Origin: DATLFA01 sp039934635
GTDB lineage: Bacteria; Actinomycetota; Acidimicrobiia; Acidimicrobiales; WLNW01
NCBI GenBank assembly: GCA_039934635.1
Contig: JBDTLT010000263.1
Location: 1-7,221, forward strand
DNA length: 7,221 nt
Reading direction: 5' to 3'
Both the position numbers and the translations under genes were made by a program. The notes beneath the pieces are model-generated. The model was given only the letters and a program-made list of their open reading frames with translations, had not been told where the DNA came from and did not search any database. Shown here one piece after another: positions 1 through 5,449 of this stretch. Numbering within the stretch: the first letter of the stretch is position 1; every line of letters begins with the position of its first letter.

Positions 1-269
1 TCGTCGGCGCCGGGCGTGTCCCATGGCGCGGGCATCTTGGAACCAAGCAGCCGGCCCTGGAACCAGCGGTCCTCGGCCCACGCCAGGTGTCTGACGATGC
101 CGGCGATCGTCAGATCGGTGTCGGGCAGCAAGCGCGTCGAGGCCTCGTCCCACTGAATGTCGATGAGCGCTGCCGTTGCGATCGATCGGTACTGATCGAG
201 GCGCTGCACGAGCGCGGTGCGCTCGTCCTCGGGCTGCAGATCAGGATGCTCAGCTCGCGCGACCGTCAC
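1..269 (-). CDS. DinB family protein (DUF664-type), 5' part, truncated by window edge
   Basis: The reading frame enters at base 269 and runs off the left edge, giving 89 complete residues. The product begins MTVARAEHPDLQPEDERTAL and contains IVRHLAWAEDRWFQGRLLG at about residues 58-76, a pattern I recognise from actinobacterial DUF664/DinB-like four-helix proteins. His61 in VRHLAWAEDRWF is where this superfamily has the first of its three metal-binding histidines; the other two would lie beyond the edge. Related actinobacterial proteins are often mycothiol-dependent or small-molecule transferases, but the exact reaction cannot be assigned here. The GTG start at 269-267 is chosen because homologs start a few residues before the 'EHP' segment and an AGGATGG-like purine stretch lies just upstream. 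An ATG at 277-275 is in another frame and hits a stop after three codons. The gene diverges from the small ORF at 296, with only 26 bp between starts. Confidence 0.85.
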   Translation of the reverse strand, partial: MTVARAEHPDLQPEDERTALVQRLDQYRSIATAALIDIQWDEASTRLLPDTDLTIAGIVRHLAWAEDRWFQGRLLGSKMPAPWDTPGAD

Positions 270-285
270 CGTTCCATCCTGGCAC

Positions 286-290
286 GGAGG
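286..290 (+). promoter_or_regulatory. Shine-Dalgarno site for the 72-residue ORF
   Basis: A perfect GGAGG lies 5 nt before the ATG at 296. It is the main reason to believe this small ORF is translated and to choose this start over earlier in-frame codons. Confidence 0.6.
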
Positions 291-295
291 CGAAG

Positions 296-514
296 ATGGA
301 GGTATCACAGTTTCTGCGTGCGGTCGCGGCTGCCGCCGAGTGCCGAGCCCTCACACTCGTAATGGCCGCCGCGTGGCGCTGGTATCGAGACGACCACCCC
401 CCGGCCGGTCTACGAGCAGGGCGAGCGATCGTCGGTGCCCTACGCGACGGTCCGCCGTGGCCGACACTCGACATCGTGTGGCACCGATTCGATGATGTAG
501 GCCGCGCGGTCTAG
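296..514 (+). CDS. hypothetical 72-residue protein
   Basis: I do not recognise this product. It starts MEVSQFLRAVAAAAECRALT, carries a short hydrophobic Ala-rich stretch (about residues 9-27), then WRWYRDDHPPAG, and ends LDIVWHRFDDVGRAV. No signal peptide or convincing membrane span is visible. Support for a real gene is a strong GGAGG at 286-290, five bases before the ATG, and a stop codon that interlocks with the stop of the convergent gene (shared CTAG at 511-514). By my count about 70% of third codon positions are G or C, lower than in neighbouring genes. The frame is open upstream of the ATG, but those codons overlap the DinB gene on the other strand, so the ATG with the binding site is preferred. 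It could still be a chance ORF. Confidence 0.5.
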   Translation: MEVSQFLRAVAAAAECRALTLVMAAAWRWYRDDHPPAGLRAGRAIVGALRDGPPWPTLDIVWHRFDDVGRAV

Positions 515-750
515 GGCTCTTCGAACGGATCGCCTTCGACATCCATGCGCAGCTCGAGGCGATTCAATTCCATCTTGTCTCGGGCCGTGCGGTCGCCGAG
601 GCGGCTCGGCGCGACGATCTCGACCGCACCGTCATCGAGGCTGCGCACACTCGGCGGCAGCAAGCATTGGTTTTCGGCGTCGTGGATCAGTACCTGGGCG
701 TCTTGCGGCATCCGCTGCAACTGCCGAATGAAGTCACGCACGGTCGCCAT
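511..750 (-). CDS. small hypothetical protein, 79 residues
   Basis: The product begins MATVRDFIRQLQRMPQDAQV and then reads LIHDAENQCLLPPSV. The N-terminal pattern 'T-V-x-x-F-I-x-x-L-x-x-x-P-Q-D-A-x-V' followed by a short hydrophobic strand resembles small proteins common in phage and bacterial genomes that place a helix before a 'PQDA-x-V' turn. No function is established for them that I can name. The C-terminal third is highly charged (RTARDKMELNRLELRMDVEGDPFEEP). The ATG at 750-748 has only a weak purine-rich stretch upstream. The TAG stop (513-511) shares CTAG with the stop of the convergent ORF. The gene diverges from the acetyltransferase at 801, with an AT-rich box between them. Fairly confident it is a real gene; function unknown. 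Confidence 0.7.
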   Translation of the reverse strand: MATVRDFIRQLQRMPQDAQVLIHDAENQCLLPPSVRSLDDGAVEIVAPSRLGDRTARDKMELNRLELRMDVEGDPFEEP

Positions 751-786
751 GCCCGCAACCTACCAACCGATCGCCGGCAAACTTGC

Positions 787-794
787 ATTAAAGT
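787..794. promoter_or_regulatory. shared divergent -10 region between the 79-residue gene and the acetyltransferase gene
   Basis: In a GC-rich 50-bp gap the only AT-rich stretch is ATTAAAGT at 787-794. Read on the plus strand, TAAAGT (789-794) fits the actinobacterial TANNNT -10 pattern and would place the transcript start at about 801, exactly on the ATG. Read on the minus strand, TTTAAT (792-787) differs from TATAAT at one base and would start transcription near 780. Neither direction has a clear -35 box. Confidence 0.45.
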
Positions 795-800
795 CCGGCC

Positions 801-1601
801 ATGTCTGGCGATCGCCCGCTCGAGACAGGTTGGTTAGCCGATACACCCGTCGGTGACACCGTGTTGCGTCGCTTCTTGTTCAACCAAGCCGACGCCAACG
901 ACACGATCGCCGCAGCGTCGGGCGGCCGCCACGACCGCACCGATGCGGTGGCGATGGCCGACGCCAACGGACCGGTGCCGTACTTCAACCAGTCCATCCT
1001 GTTACAGCCACTCCGGGGTGCCGACGACCCCGCCCTCGACGACATCGCCGCCTTCTATCGAGGCGCGTCCGGGCGCATGCGTACCCTGCTGTCGCTGTGG
1101 CCGACGCCCGATCTCGCGCCGCGAGGATGGTCACTCGTCGGCCACCCCGCCTTCCTGGTGCGCGGCGGCTTCCCCGTCTCGTTCACACCCTCCGACCACG
1201 TCACCGTCGAGACCGCGACGACGAGCGCCGACCTGCACGAGGTCGCCCGCATCGCAATCGACGGTTACCCGCTGGACGAAGCGCGCGGGCTGCCGCCCGG
1301 TCGCCTGTTCCCCGATGCGCTGCTCGACACCGACGTCACGTTTCGCCTCGGCCGCCTCGACGGCGAGGCCGTCGCCGCCGCGGCGTGCCATGTCGGCCAC
1401 GGTGTCGTCAACCTGTGCTTCGCCGCGACGCTGCCTCAGGCGCGGCGCCGTGGTGTGTGGGAGGCGTTGGTGTGGGCGCGTGTCAACTCGGGTCCCTCGC
1501 TGCCCGCTGTCGCGTACACGAGCGACTACAGCCGACCCGGGTTCGAGCGCATGGGCTTCGTGCCCACGATCCGATTCACGCTGTGGGCCGCGACCGATTG
1601 A
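801..1601 (+). CDS. GNAT-like N-acetyltransferase domain protein
   Basis: A 266-residue protein whose C-terminal half looks like a GNAT acetyltransferase, which moves an acetyl group from acetyl-CoA to an amine. The acetyl-CoA-binding motif A is probably VVNLCFAATLPQARRRGVWE (about residues 202-221), where QARRRGVW stands in for the usual Q/R-x-x-G-x-G/A. The C-terminal SRPGFERMGFVPTIRFTLW (about 244-262) matches the 'Y/F-x-R-x-G-F' end of the fold. The N-terminal half (1-130) is poorly conserved in my reading and may form a degenerate second GNAT repeat or a substrate domain. The ATG at 801 lacks a Shine-Dalgarno site, while a -10-like TAAAGT ends 6 nt upstream, suggesting a leaderless mRNA. 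It converges on the nitrobindin-like gene with a 27-bp gap, in which I see no clear terminator hairpin. Substrate unknown. Confidence 0.8.
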   Translation: MSGDRPLETGWLADTPVGDTVLRRFLFNQADANDTIAAASGGRHDRTDAVAMADANGPVPYFNQSILLQPLRGADDPALDDIAAFYRGASGRMRTLLSLWPTPDLAPRGWSLVGHPAFLVRGGFPVSFTPSDHVTVETATTSADLHEVARIAIDGYPLDEARGLPPGRLFPDALLDTDVTFRLGRLDGEAVAAAACHVGHGVVNLCFAATLPQARRRGVWEALVWARVNSGPSLPAVAYTSDYSRPGFERMGFVPTIRFTLWAATD

Positions 1602-1628
1602 TCACCTGCACGCGACGAGCACGCTCAA

Positions 1629-2183
1629 CTACGAAACGCGCTGCAGGCGATTGTGGTCGGTGTGCAAGAAGGGGTCGGCGAACTCTTTCATGCGCAAGGT
1701 GGTGACCTCGTCGTAGGACCACGAGCCGTCCTCGTGCGCCTCGATCGTCACCGCGTAATCGGTCGTGCTCGCCGCCGCCGACAAGTACAGGTTTTCGGTG
1801 ATGCCGTAGGTCGGGGCACCCAGCTTTGCCACCAACTTGAACGACGTGGCATCGGCCGAGGCCGTGCCGCCCGCGATGACGACGATGCCACGCGGCACGA
1901 CGAAGCAACGCATGACCTGATTCGCGTCGCCATCCCACAGCCAATAGCCGACTTCGGTGTGAAACGGATTTTCTTCGCTGCCGCGCCACATGGCGCTGCG
2001 GTAGTCGAGGCCGTAGAGATGTTGATCACCGTTGTCGACGGGACCAAAGGGCTTCATCGAGACCTTTTCGCGAAACGGCGTGTCGAGCACCGCATTGCGG
2101 GAGTGCGAGAACGCCGCGTCGAGGCCACCTTCGCCTTCCCACTCCCCGATCAACGCCGCCAAAGGGCCCCATGCCGCTGTCAT
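1629..2183 (-). CDS. nitrobindin/THAP4-like heme-binding beta-barrel protein
   Basis: A 184-residue protein with the hallmark opening LAALIGEWEGEGG (residues 8-20; the G-x-W-x-G-x-G signature at Gly13, Trp15, Gly17, Gly19) of the FABP-like, nitrobindin or THAP4 C-terminal family. A second family feature is PFHTEVGYWLW (73-83), matching the 'P-x-H-x-E-x-G' strand of nitrobindins. Family members form a 10-stranded barrel; several bind ferric heme through a histidine near the C-terminus and react with NO or peroxynitrite. Here FLHTDHNRL offers His174 and His177 as candidate heme ligands. Heme binding is inferred, since some relatives bind other ligands. The length is typical. The ATG has an excellent GGAGGA site at 2193-2188. 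It is the third gene of the operon, 29 nt after the PadR stop, and probably handles a product or stress tied to the oxidoreductase. Confidence 0.8.
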   Translation of the reverse strand: MTAAWGPLAALIGEWEGEGGLDAAFSHSRNAVLDTPFREKVSMKPFGPVDNGDQHLYGLDYRSAMWRGSEENPFHTEVGYWLWDGDANQVMRCFVVPRGIVVIAGGTASADATSFKLVAKLGAPTYGITENLYLSAAASTTDYAVTIEAHEDGSWSYDEVTTLRMKEFADPFLHTDHNRLQRVS

Positions 2184-2187
2184 CTAT

Positions 2188-2193
2188 TCCTCC
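2188..2193 (-). promoter_or_regulatory. Shine-Dalgarno site of the nitrobindin-like gene
   Basis: GGAGGA on the minus strand lies 4-5 nt before the ATG at 2183. It is the strongest ribosome binding site in the operon, suggesting this last gene is translated independently and well. Confidence 0.7.
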
Positions 2194-2212
2194 ACTGTTA
2201 GAGGTGCACAAA

Positions 2213-2818
2213 CTAACGCGTCGGTCGACTCGCGTCTGCAGCGCGTTGCAAGGTTTGCTGCAATGTTTGCGACGCCGCGAGGTCGGCTTCGTAGATCGAC
2301 TTTGCCCATTGCAGTACCGCCGCGGGATATCGCATCACATCGTCGTCGCGGACCTCGTTGATGCTCGCGTCGATGTCGGCGAGCTCGCCGCGCAAGCGGT
2401 CGACGTGAGCCAAGAGCAGCCGGCTCAGATCGCCAGGCTCGACGAGATGACCGAGCCAGACGCGCAACGCCGTCGGATGCTTGAGCATCGGTGTCTCGGC
2501 CGGCGATTCGACGAGCCACGTCGTCACCGCCGCGCGACCGGCGGGCGTGATGCGGTACATCCGCTTGTTGCGCAGGCCGTCCGGCGCGGTCTCGTTGGCC
2601 TCGACGAAGCCGAGTTGTTCGAGTCGCTGCAACTCGCGGTAGATGTGGCTGATGGCCGGAGCCCAATAGAAATGCCGCAAACTGGCGTCGGCCCACTTCT
2701 TGATGTCGTAGCCCGACAGCTCGCGGCCGAAGCTCAACAGGCCGAGCACGGCATACGCGGTGGCCGGCAGCGACACGAGCGGTGGTTCGTCGCCACTCAC
2801 ATGCTCGGCAGCCGCCAT
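2213..2818 (-). CDS. PadR family transcriptional regulator
   Basis: A 201-residue protein with an N-terminal PadR winged helix: AYAVLGLLSFGRELSGYDIKKW (about 21-42), then ISHIYRELQRLEQLGFV (56-72) as recognition helix and wing entry, and RMYRITPAGRAAVTTWL (86-102). A C-terminal helical region (about 107-195), with the LRVWLGHLVEPGDLSRLL pattern of the Vir_C_2 dimerisation domain, follows. PadR proteins are usually dimeric repressors released by small aromatic or hydrophobic ligands. ATG 2818-2816 is chosen over the TTG one codon upstream because it overlaps the oxidoreductase stop as TGATG, a typical coupling signal. No Shine-Dalgarno site is visible, which fits coupled translation. It likely represses its own operon at the palindrome near 3993-4020 (inference). 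Confidence 0.9.
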   Translation of the reverse strand: MAAAEHVSGDEPPLVSLPATAYAVLGLLSFGRELSGYDIKKWADASLRHFYWAPAISHIYRELQRLEQLGFVEANETAPDGLRNKRMYRITPAGRAAVTTWLVESPAETPMLKHPTALRVWLGHLVEPGDLSRLLLAHVDRLRGELADIDASINEVRDDDVMRYPAAVLQWAKSIYEADLAASQTLQQTLQRAADASRPTR

Positions 2819-3963
2819 CAACCGACAGTAGCCGTCTCGGCATTGCGGAAGTACGGGATCACGTGCTCACCGATGTTGCGGATCGTCTCGAGTTGCGCAT
2901 CTTGGGGCACCGTGCCCATCTGGCACAGGAACAGCACCTCGTCGACCCCGGCATCGACCAGCCGGCCGACATAGCCGATGCAATCCTCGACGGTGCCGTA
3001 TGCGTGGTTGGGGTTCATCAACGACATGCGCGAATCGCTGAAGTCGACGACTACCTCCTCGCTGGCAAAGCGGGTGCGGATGACGGTCTCACCGCCCGAC
3101 GAGGTGAACGTGAGGTCGTCATCGGCCCATTGCGACGGGTCGGGCCGGTCGCCCCCCGAATACCAGTACGCCAGCGATTCGAGGAAGTAGCGCTGACCGC
3201 GAATGCCGATGCGGCGCGCCCGTTGGCCGTCGTCGAGCACGATCGCCGGGCAGAGCGCGGCAAGATGCTCGATGGGGCGGAAGCCGACTTGATCCTCCGG
3301 TCGGCGGTCCTTCCATGCTCGGCGGTAGAGCTCGTTCTTCTTGGCGATCTCTTCGGGGCCGCCGAACCCGAGCACCAACGCGCCCAGTCCGCGCGCGCCG
3401 GCCGTGGCGAGCGTGTCGGTATTCGTGCATGCGAGGTACATCGGCGGATGCGGATCTTGGTACGGCTTGGGGTGCACCGGCCGCCGCGGGATGTCGATGA
3501 AGCGGCCGTGATGCTCGATCTCGTCCTCGACCATGATCTTCGGTATGAGATACATCGACTCGTCGATCATCGGTCGCAAGTCGGCGAGGTCGTACCCGAA
3601 CGTGCCGGCCTCTTGCTGCGTGCCCCCTTTGCCGACACCGAAGTGCAGCCGCCCTTGCGACAACAGATCCAACGTCGCGATGCGCTCCGCCACCTTGACC
3701 GGATGATTCATGTGCGGCGGCAGGCAGACGACGCCGTGCCCGACGTGAATACGGCGCGTGCGACCCGCGATGAACGCAAGAAAGGTCTCCGGCGCGCTCA
3801 TGTGGGCGTAGTTGGTCAGTGCCGTGTGCTCGACCGCCCAGATCACGTCGAAGCCCATCTCTTCGGCAAGCATCGCCTGCTCGACGATGTCGTCGAACAC
3901 CTTGCGATCGCCTGCCCGCGACCATTCGGTCGTCTGTGCCTCGTAGATCAGCGAGAACCGCAT
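2818..3963 (-). CDS. LLM class flavin-dependent oxidoreductase (luciferase-like)
   Basis: A 381-residue protein of the bacterial luciferase-like superfamily, a TIM barrel using FMN or F420. Diagnostic segments are MRFSLIYEAQ (strand 1), AEEMGFDVIWAVEHT (33-47, with the E-H pair typical of these enzymes), RIHVGHGVVCLPPHMNHPVKVAERIATLDLLSQGRLHFGVGKG (71-113) and AYGTVEDCIGYVGRLVDAGVDEVLF (321-345, the usual C-terminal 'G-x-x-x-x-v' repeat and barrel strand). The region 220-315 is a family-variable insertion that probably shapes the substrate pocket. Cofactor choice (FMN with a reductase, or F420) cannot be read here. The ATG at 3963 follows GAGGGGA and an in-frame TAG codon immediately upstream, so the start is well fixed. 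It is the first gene of an operon with PadR and a heme-binding barrel, which suggests an inducible oxidation of an unidentified compound. Confidence 0.92.
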   Translation of the reverse strand: MRFSLIYEAQTTEWSRAGDRKVFDDIVEQAMLAEEMGFDVIWAVEHTALTNYAHMSAPETFLAFIAGRTRRIHVGHGVVCLPPHMNHPVKVAERIATLDLLSQGRLHFGVGKGGTQQEAGTFGYDLADLRPMIDESMYLIPKIMVEDEIEHHGRFIDIPRRPVHPKPYQDPHPPMYLACTNTDTLATAGARGLGALVLGFGGPEEIAKKNELYRRAWKDRRPEDQVGFRPIEHLAALCPAIVLDDGQRARRIGIRGQRYFLESLAYWYSGGDRPDPSQWADDDLTFTSSGGETVIRTRFASEEVVVDFSDSRMSLMNPNHAYGTVEDCIGYVGRLVDAGVDEVLFLCQMGTVPQDAQLETIRNIGEHVIPYFRNAETATVG

Positions 3964-3968
3964 CTACA

Positions 3969-3975
3969 TCCCCTC
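3969..3975 (-). promoter_or_regulatory. Shine-Dalgarno site of the oxidoreductase gene
   Basis: GAGGGGA precedes the ATG at 3963 by 5 nt. An ATG-TAG start-stop pair (3969-3964) sits between the site and the gene in the same frame, so translation cannot start further upstream. Confidence 0.6.
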
Positions 3976-3992
3976 ACCGTTGATGCCGTATA

Positions 3993-4020
3993 TGACTATT
4001 AGATATATAGCTATTAGTCA
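3993..4020. promoter_or_regulatory. 28-bp AT-rich near-palindrome, probable operator
   Basis: The arms are TGACTA at 3993-3998 and TAGTCA at 4015-4020, with inner symmetric blocks TAG/CTA and a central TATATA. Comparing the strand with its reverse complement, 24 of 28 positions match. It also holds two direct copies of CTATTAG (3996-4002 and 4011-4017), offset by 15 bp. It lies over the spacer, -10 and start region of the oxidoreductase promoter and is far more AT-rich than its surroundings. Binding by the PadR product two codons downstream of the enzyme is the natural inference; the often-cited ATGT-N8-ACAT PadR motif is not present. Confidence 0.65.
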
Positions 4021-4030
4021 GTTGTGTCAA
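4002..4030 (-). promoter_or_regulatory. promoter of the oxidoreductase-PadR-nitrobindin operon
   Basis: A consensus -35 TTGACA (4030-4025) is followed, with a 17-bp spacer, by TATATC (4007-4002) as a -10 box. The predicted start is near 3995, giving a leader of about 32 nt that contains the GAGGGGA site. The -35 box overlaps the TGA stop of the upstream photolyase gene (4029-4027). The palindrome occupies the spacer and -10, so an occupied operator should block RNA polymerase. Confidence 0.6.
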
Positions 4031-5394
4031 TCGGTTTTCGCGGCCCTCCGGCGCGCTCGATAGAGAGCCAGCGCCTGTCGGTGGTCGACTACGGGCTCGG
4101 GATAACCGAGGGCCAAGCGCACGAGCGGGGGCGGGTCGTGGATGTCGCTCGTCGCCACGCCGGCGAGTTCGGGTACGTAGCGGCGCACGTAGTCACCGCT
4201 CGGATCGAAGCGCTGACCCTGCAAGGTCGGGTTGAAGACCCGGAACGCGTTCGGATCGTTGCCGGTGCCGGCAACCCACTGCCAGTTCAGTTGATTGCAG
4301 GCGACGTCCGCGTCGGCGAGCAAGTGGGCGAAGTGGGCGGCACCCCGGCGCCAGTCTTGATAGAGATCCTTCGTCAAGAACGACGCCACGATCATGCGCG
4401 CCCGATTGTGCATGAACCCCTCGGCCCGCAGTTGGCGCATGCCGGCATCGACGACGGGGTAACCCGTACGACCCTCGGCCCATGCCGAGAACACTTCGGC
4501 GTCGGCGTCCCACTCGTCGCCGCGCGGACGAATGTCGCGCCACGCGCGCCGCGGATCGACATCGAGTACCTGATGGAAGAAGTCGCGCCAACACAGTTGA
4601 CGAACGAACGGGCCTCCCCCTTCGCGATCGCGCAAGATCGTGGCGACTTCGAGCGCGGAGAGACAACCGAAATGCAGATACGGCGCGATGCCCGATGTCG
4701 CTCCGGCCGCGAGGTCGTTGTGCCGATCGTCGTAGCTCGACAACCCCGGCGACCACTCGCGCAGCGCAGACAACGCGGCATCTTCGCCGCCGGTCACGAC
4801 ATTCGGTGAAGGCTGTCCGTCGGTGAGATCGCTCAGCTGCGGGATGACACCGGCGTCGATCATCGAGGGTGACGCGATGCGATCCGGTGTGCCGCACCGA
4901 GCGCGCCACGGGGCCGCCAGCCAAGCCCTGTAGTACGGCGTGAACACCTTGTAGTCGCCACCGGTCTTCGTGCGCAGTTCCTTCGGCGCCACGACGGTGA
5001 CGCCCGGATACACGTGCACCGCAAAGCGTCGCTCGGCTGCTGCACCGTGCAATGCAGCCAACCGGCGTTGCGCCGACGCGGAATAGTCGTCGCTCACGAA
5101 AACGGCATCCGCGCCGACGTCGTCGACGAGGCGCGCCACCTCGTCGCTCCACCGGCCGCGCCGCATCACGAGTTGCGAGCCTCGTTCGCGCAACGACGTG
5201 TCGAGACTCGCCAGCGAGTCGAGCAGGAACCGCCAGCGGTTCGGTCCGACATCGTGCCGAGCAACGATCGCGTCATCGACGACGAACGCGGGCACGACCA
5301 GTTCACAGTGCTCACTCGCGGCGGACAGCGCGGGATGATCGCGCAACCGCAGGTCGCGGGTGAACAACACGACTCCCACCGCATGATTCGCCAA
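4027..5394 (-). CDS. phr: deoxyribodipyrimidine photolyase (class I CPD type)
   Basis: A light-driven DNA repair flavoprotein that splits cyclobutane pyrimidine dimers. With the TTG start at 5394 it has 455 residues, a normal length. The N-terminal Rossmann antenna domain opens VGVVLFTRDLRLRDHPAL. The FAD domain holds TSGIAPYLHFGCLS (about 233-246), RQLCWRDFFHQVL (265-277), GRTGYPVVDAGMRQL (308-322), MHNRARMIVASFL (328-340) and WQWVAGTGNDPNAFRVFNPTLQG (371-393). The electron-transfer tryptophan triad (Trp295, 348, 371) and the flavin-contacting Asn367 align with the E. coli enzyme, and Met334 is the CPD-type residue where (6-4) enzymes have His. The E. coli Glu274 position is Gln266 here. No ATG exists near the N-terminus; TTG 5394 is chosen because GGGAGG lies 4 nt before it (TTG 5424, GTG 5421 and GTG 5379 are alternatives). 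It follows the transglutaminase gene and may be co-transcribed. Confidence 0.93.
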   Translation of the reverse strand: MANHAVGVVLFTRDLRLRDHPALSAASEHCELVVPAFVVDDAIVARHDVGPNRWRFLLDSLASLDTSLRERGSQLVMRRGRWSDEVARLVDDVGADAVFVSDDYSASAQRRLAALHGAAAERRFAVHVYPGVTVVAPKELRTKTGGDYKVFTPYYRAWLAAPWRARCGTPDRIASPSMIDAGVIPQLSDLTDGQPSPNVVTGGEDAALSALREWSPGLSSYDDRHNDLAAGATSGIAPYLHFGCLSALEVATILRDREGGGPFVRQLCWRDFFHQVLDVDPRRAWRDIRPRGDEWDADAEVFSAWAEGRTGYPVVDAGMRQLRAEGFMHNRARMIVASFLTKDLYQDWRRGAAHFAHLLADADVACNQLNWQWVAGTGNDPNAFRVFNPTLQGQRFDPSGDYVRRYVPELAGVATSDIHDPPPLVRLALGYPEPVVDHRQALALYRARRRAAKTD

Positions 5395-5398
5395 GTTG

Positions 5399-5404
5399 CC
5401 TCCC
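5399..5404 (-). promoter_or_regulatory. Shine-Dalgarno site of the photolyase gene
   Basis: GGGAGG lies 4 nt before TTG 5394 and decides the photolyase start among four non-ATG candidates. It directly abuts the hairpin at 5405-5421. Confidence 0.55.
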
Positions 5405-5421
5405 GTGCGGCGAAGCCGCAC
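5405..5421 (-). repeat. perfect 7-bp inverted repeat (hairpin) in the photolyase leader
   Basis: GTGCGGC, a three-base loop and GCCGCAC form a perfect GC-rich stem between the transglutaminase stop and the photolyase start. In the transcript it ends one base before GGGAGG. There is no U-run after it, so it is not a classical intrinsic terminator; it may be a leader hairpin, a transcript-end stabiliser or a Rho-type boundary. Confidence 0.6.
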
Positions 5422-5449
5422 CAATCAGTTGCGGCGGTGCCACACCAAG

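Noticed and set aside
250..474. 74-codon minus-strand frame across the start of DinB and the 72-residue ORF
   Set aside because: It overlaps the DinB start in a different frame, has a biased composition and lacks a ribosome binding site. The plus-strand ORF has better signals.
1602..1628. Bidirectional terminator between the convergent acetyltransferase and nitrobindin-like genes
   Set aside because: I could not find a stable inverted repeat or T-run in these 27 bases.
853..1716. 287-codon plus-strand frame overlapping the acetyltransferase gene
   Set aside because: Ser/Arg/Pro-rich shadow in another frame, with no domain and no start signal; the 801 frame carries GNAT-like motifs.
2782..4002. 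406-codon open frame on the plus strand opposite the oxidoreductase
   Set aside because: It is the antisense shadow of a clearly recognisable enzyme gene. Its Arg/Val/Asp-rich product matches no family and it has no ribosome binding site.
3993..4020. Palindrome as an intrinsic terminator of the photolyase gene
   Set aside because: The stem would be almost all A-U pairs with no GC-rich base and no following U-run, and it coincides with promoter boxes, so an operator is the better reading.
4024..4809. 261-codon plus-strand frame opposite the photolyase
   Set aside because: Antisense shadow; the photolyase motifs on the minus strand are unmistakable.
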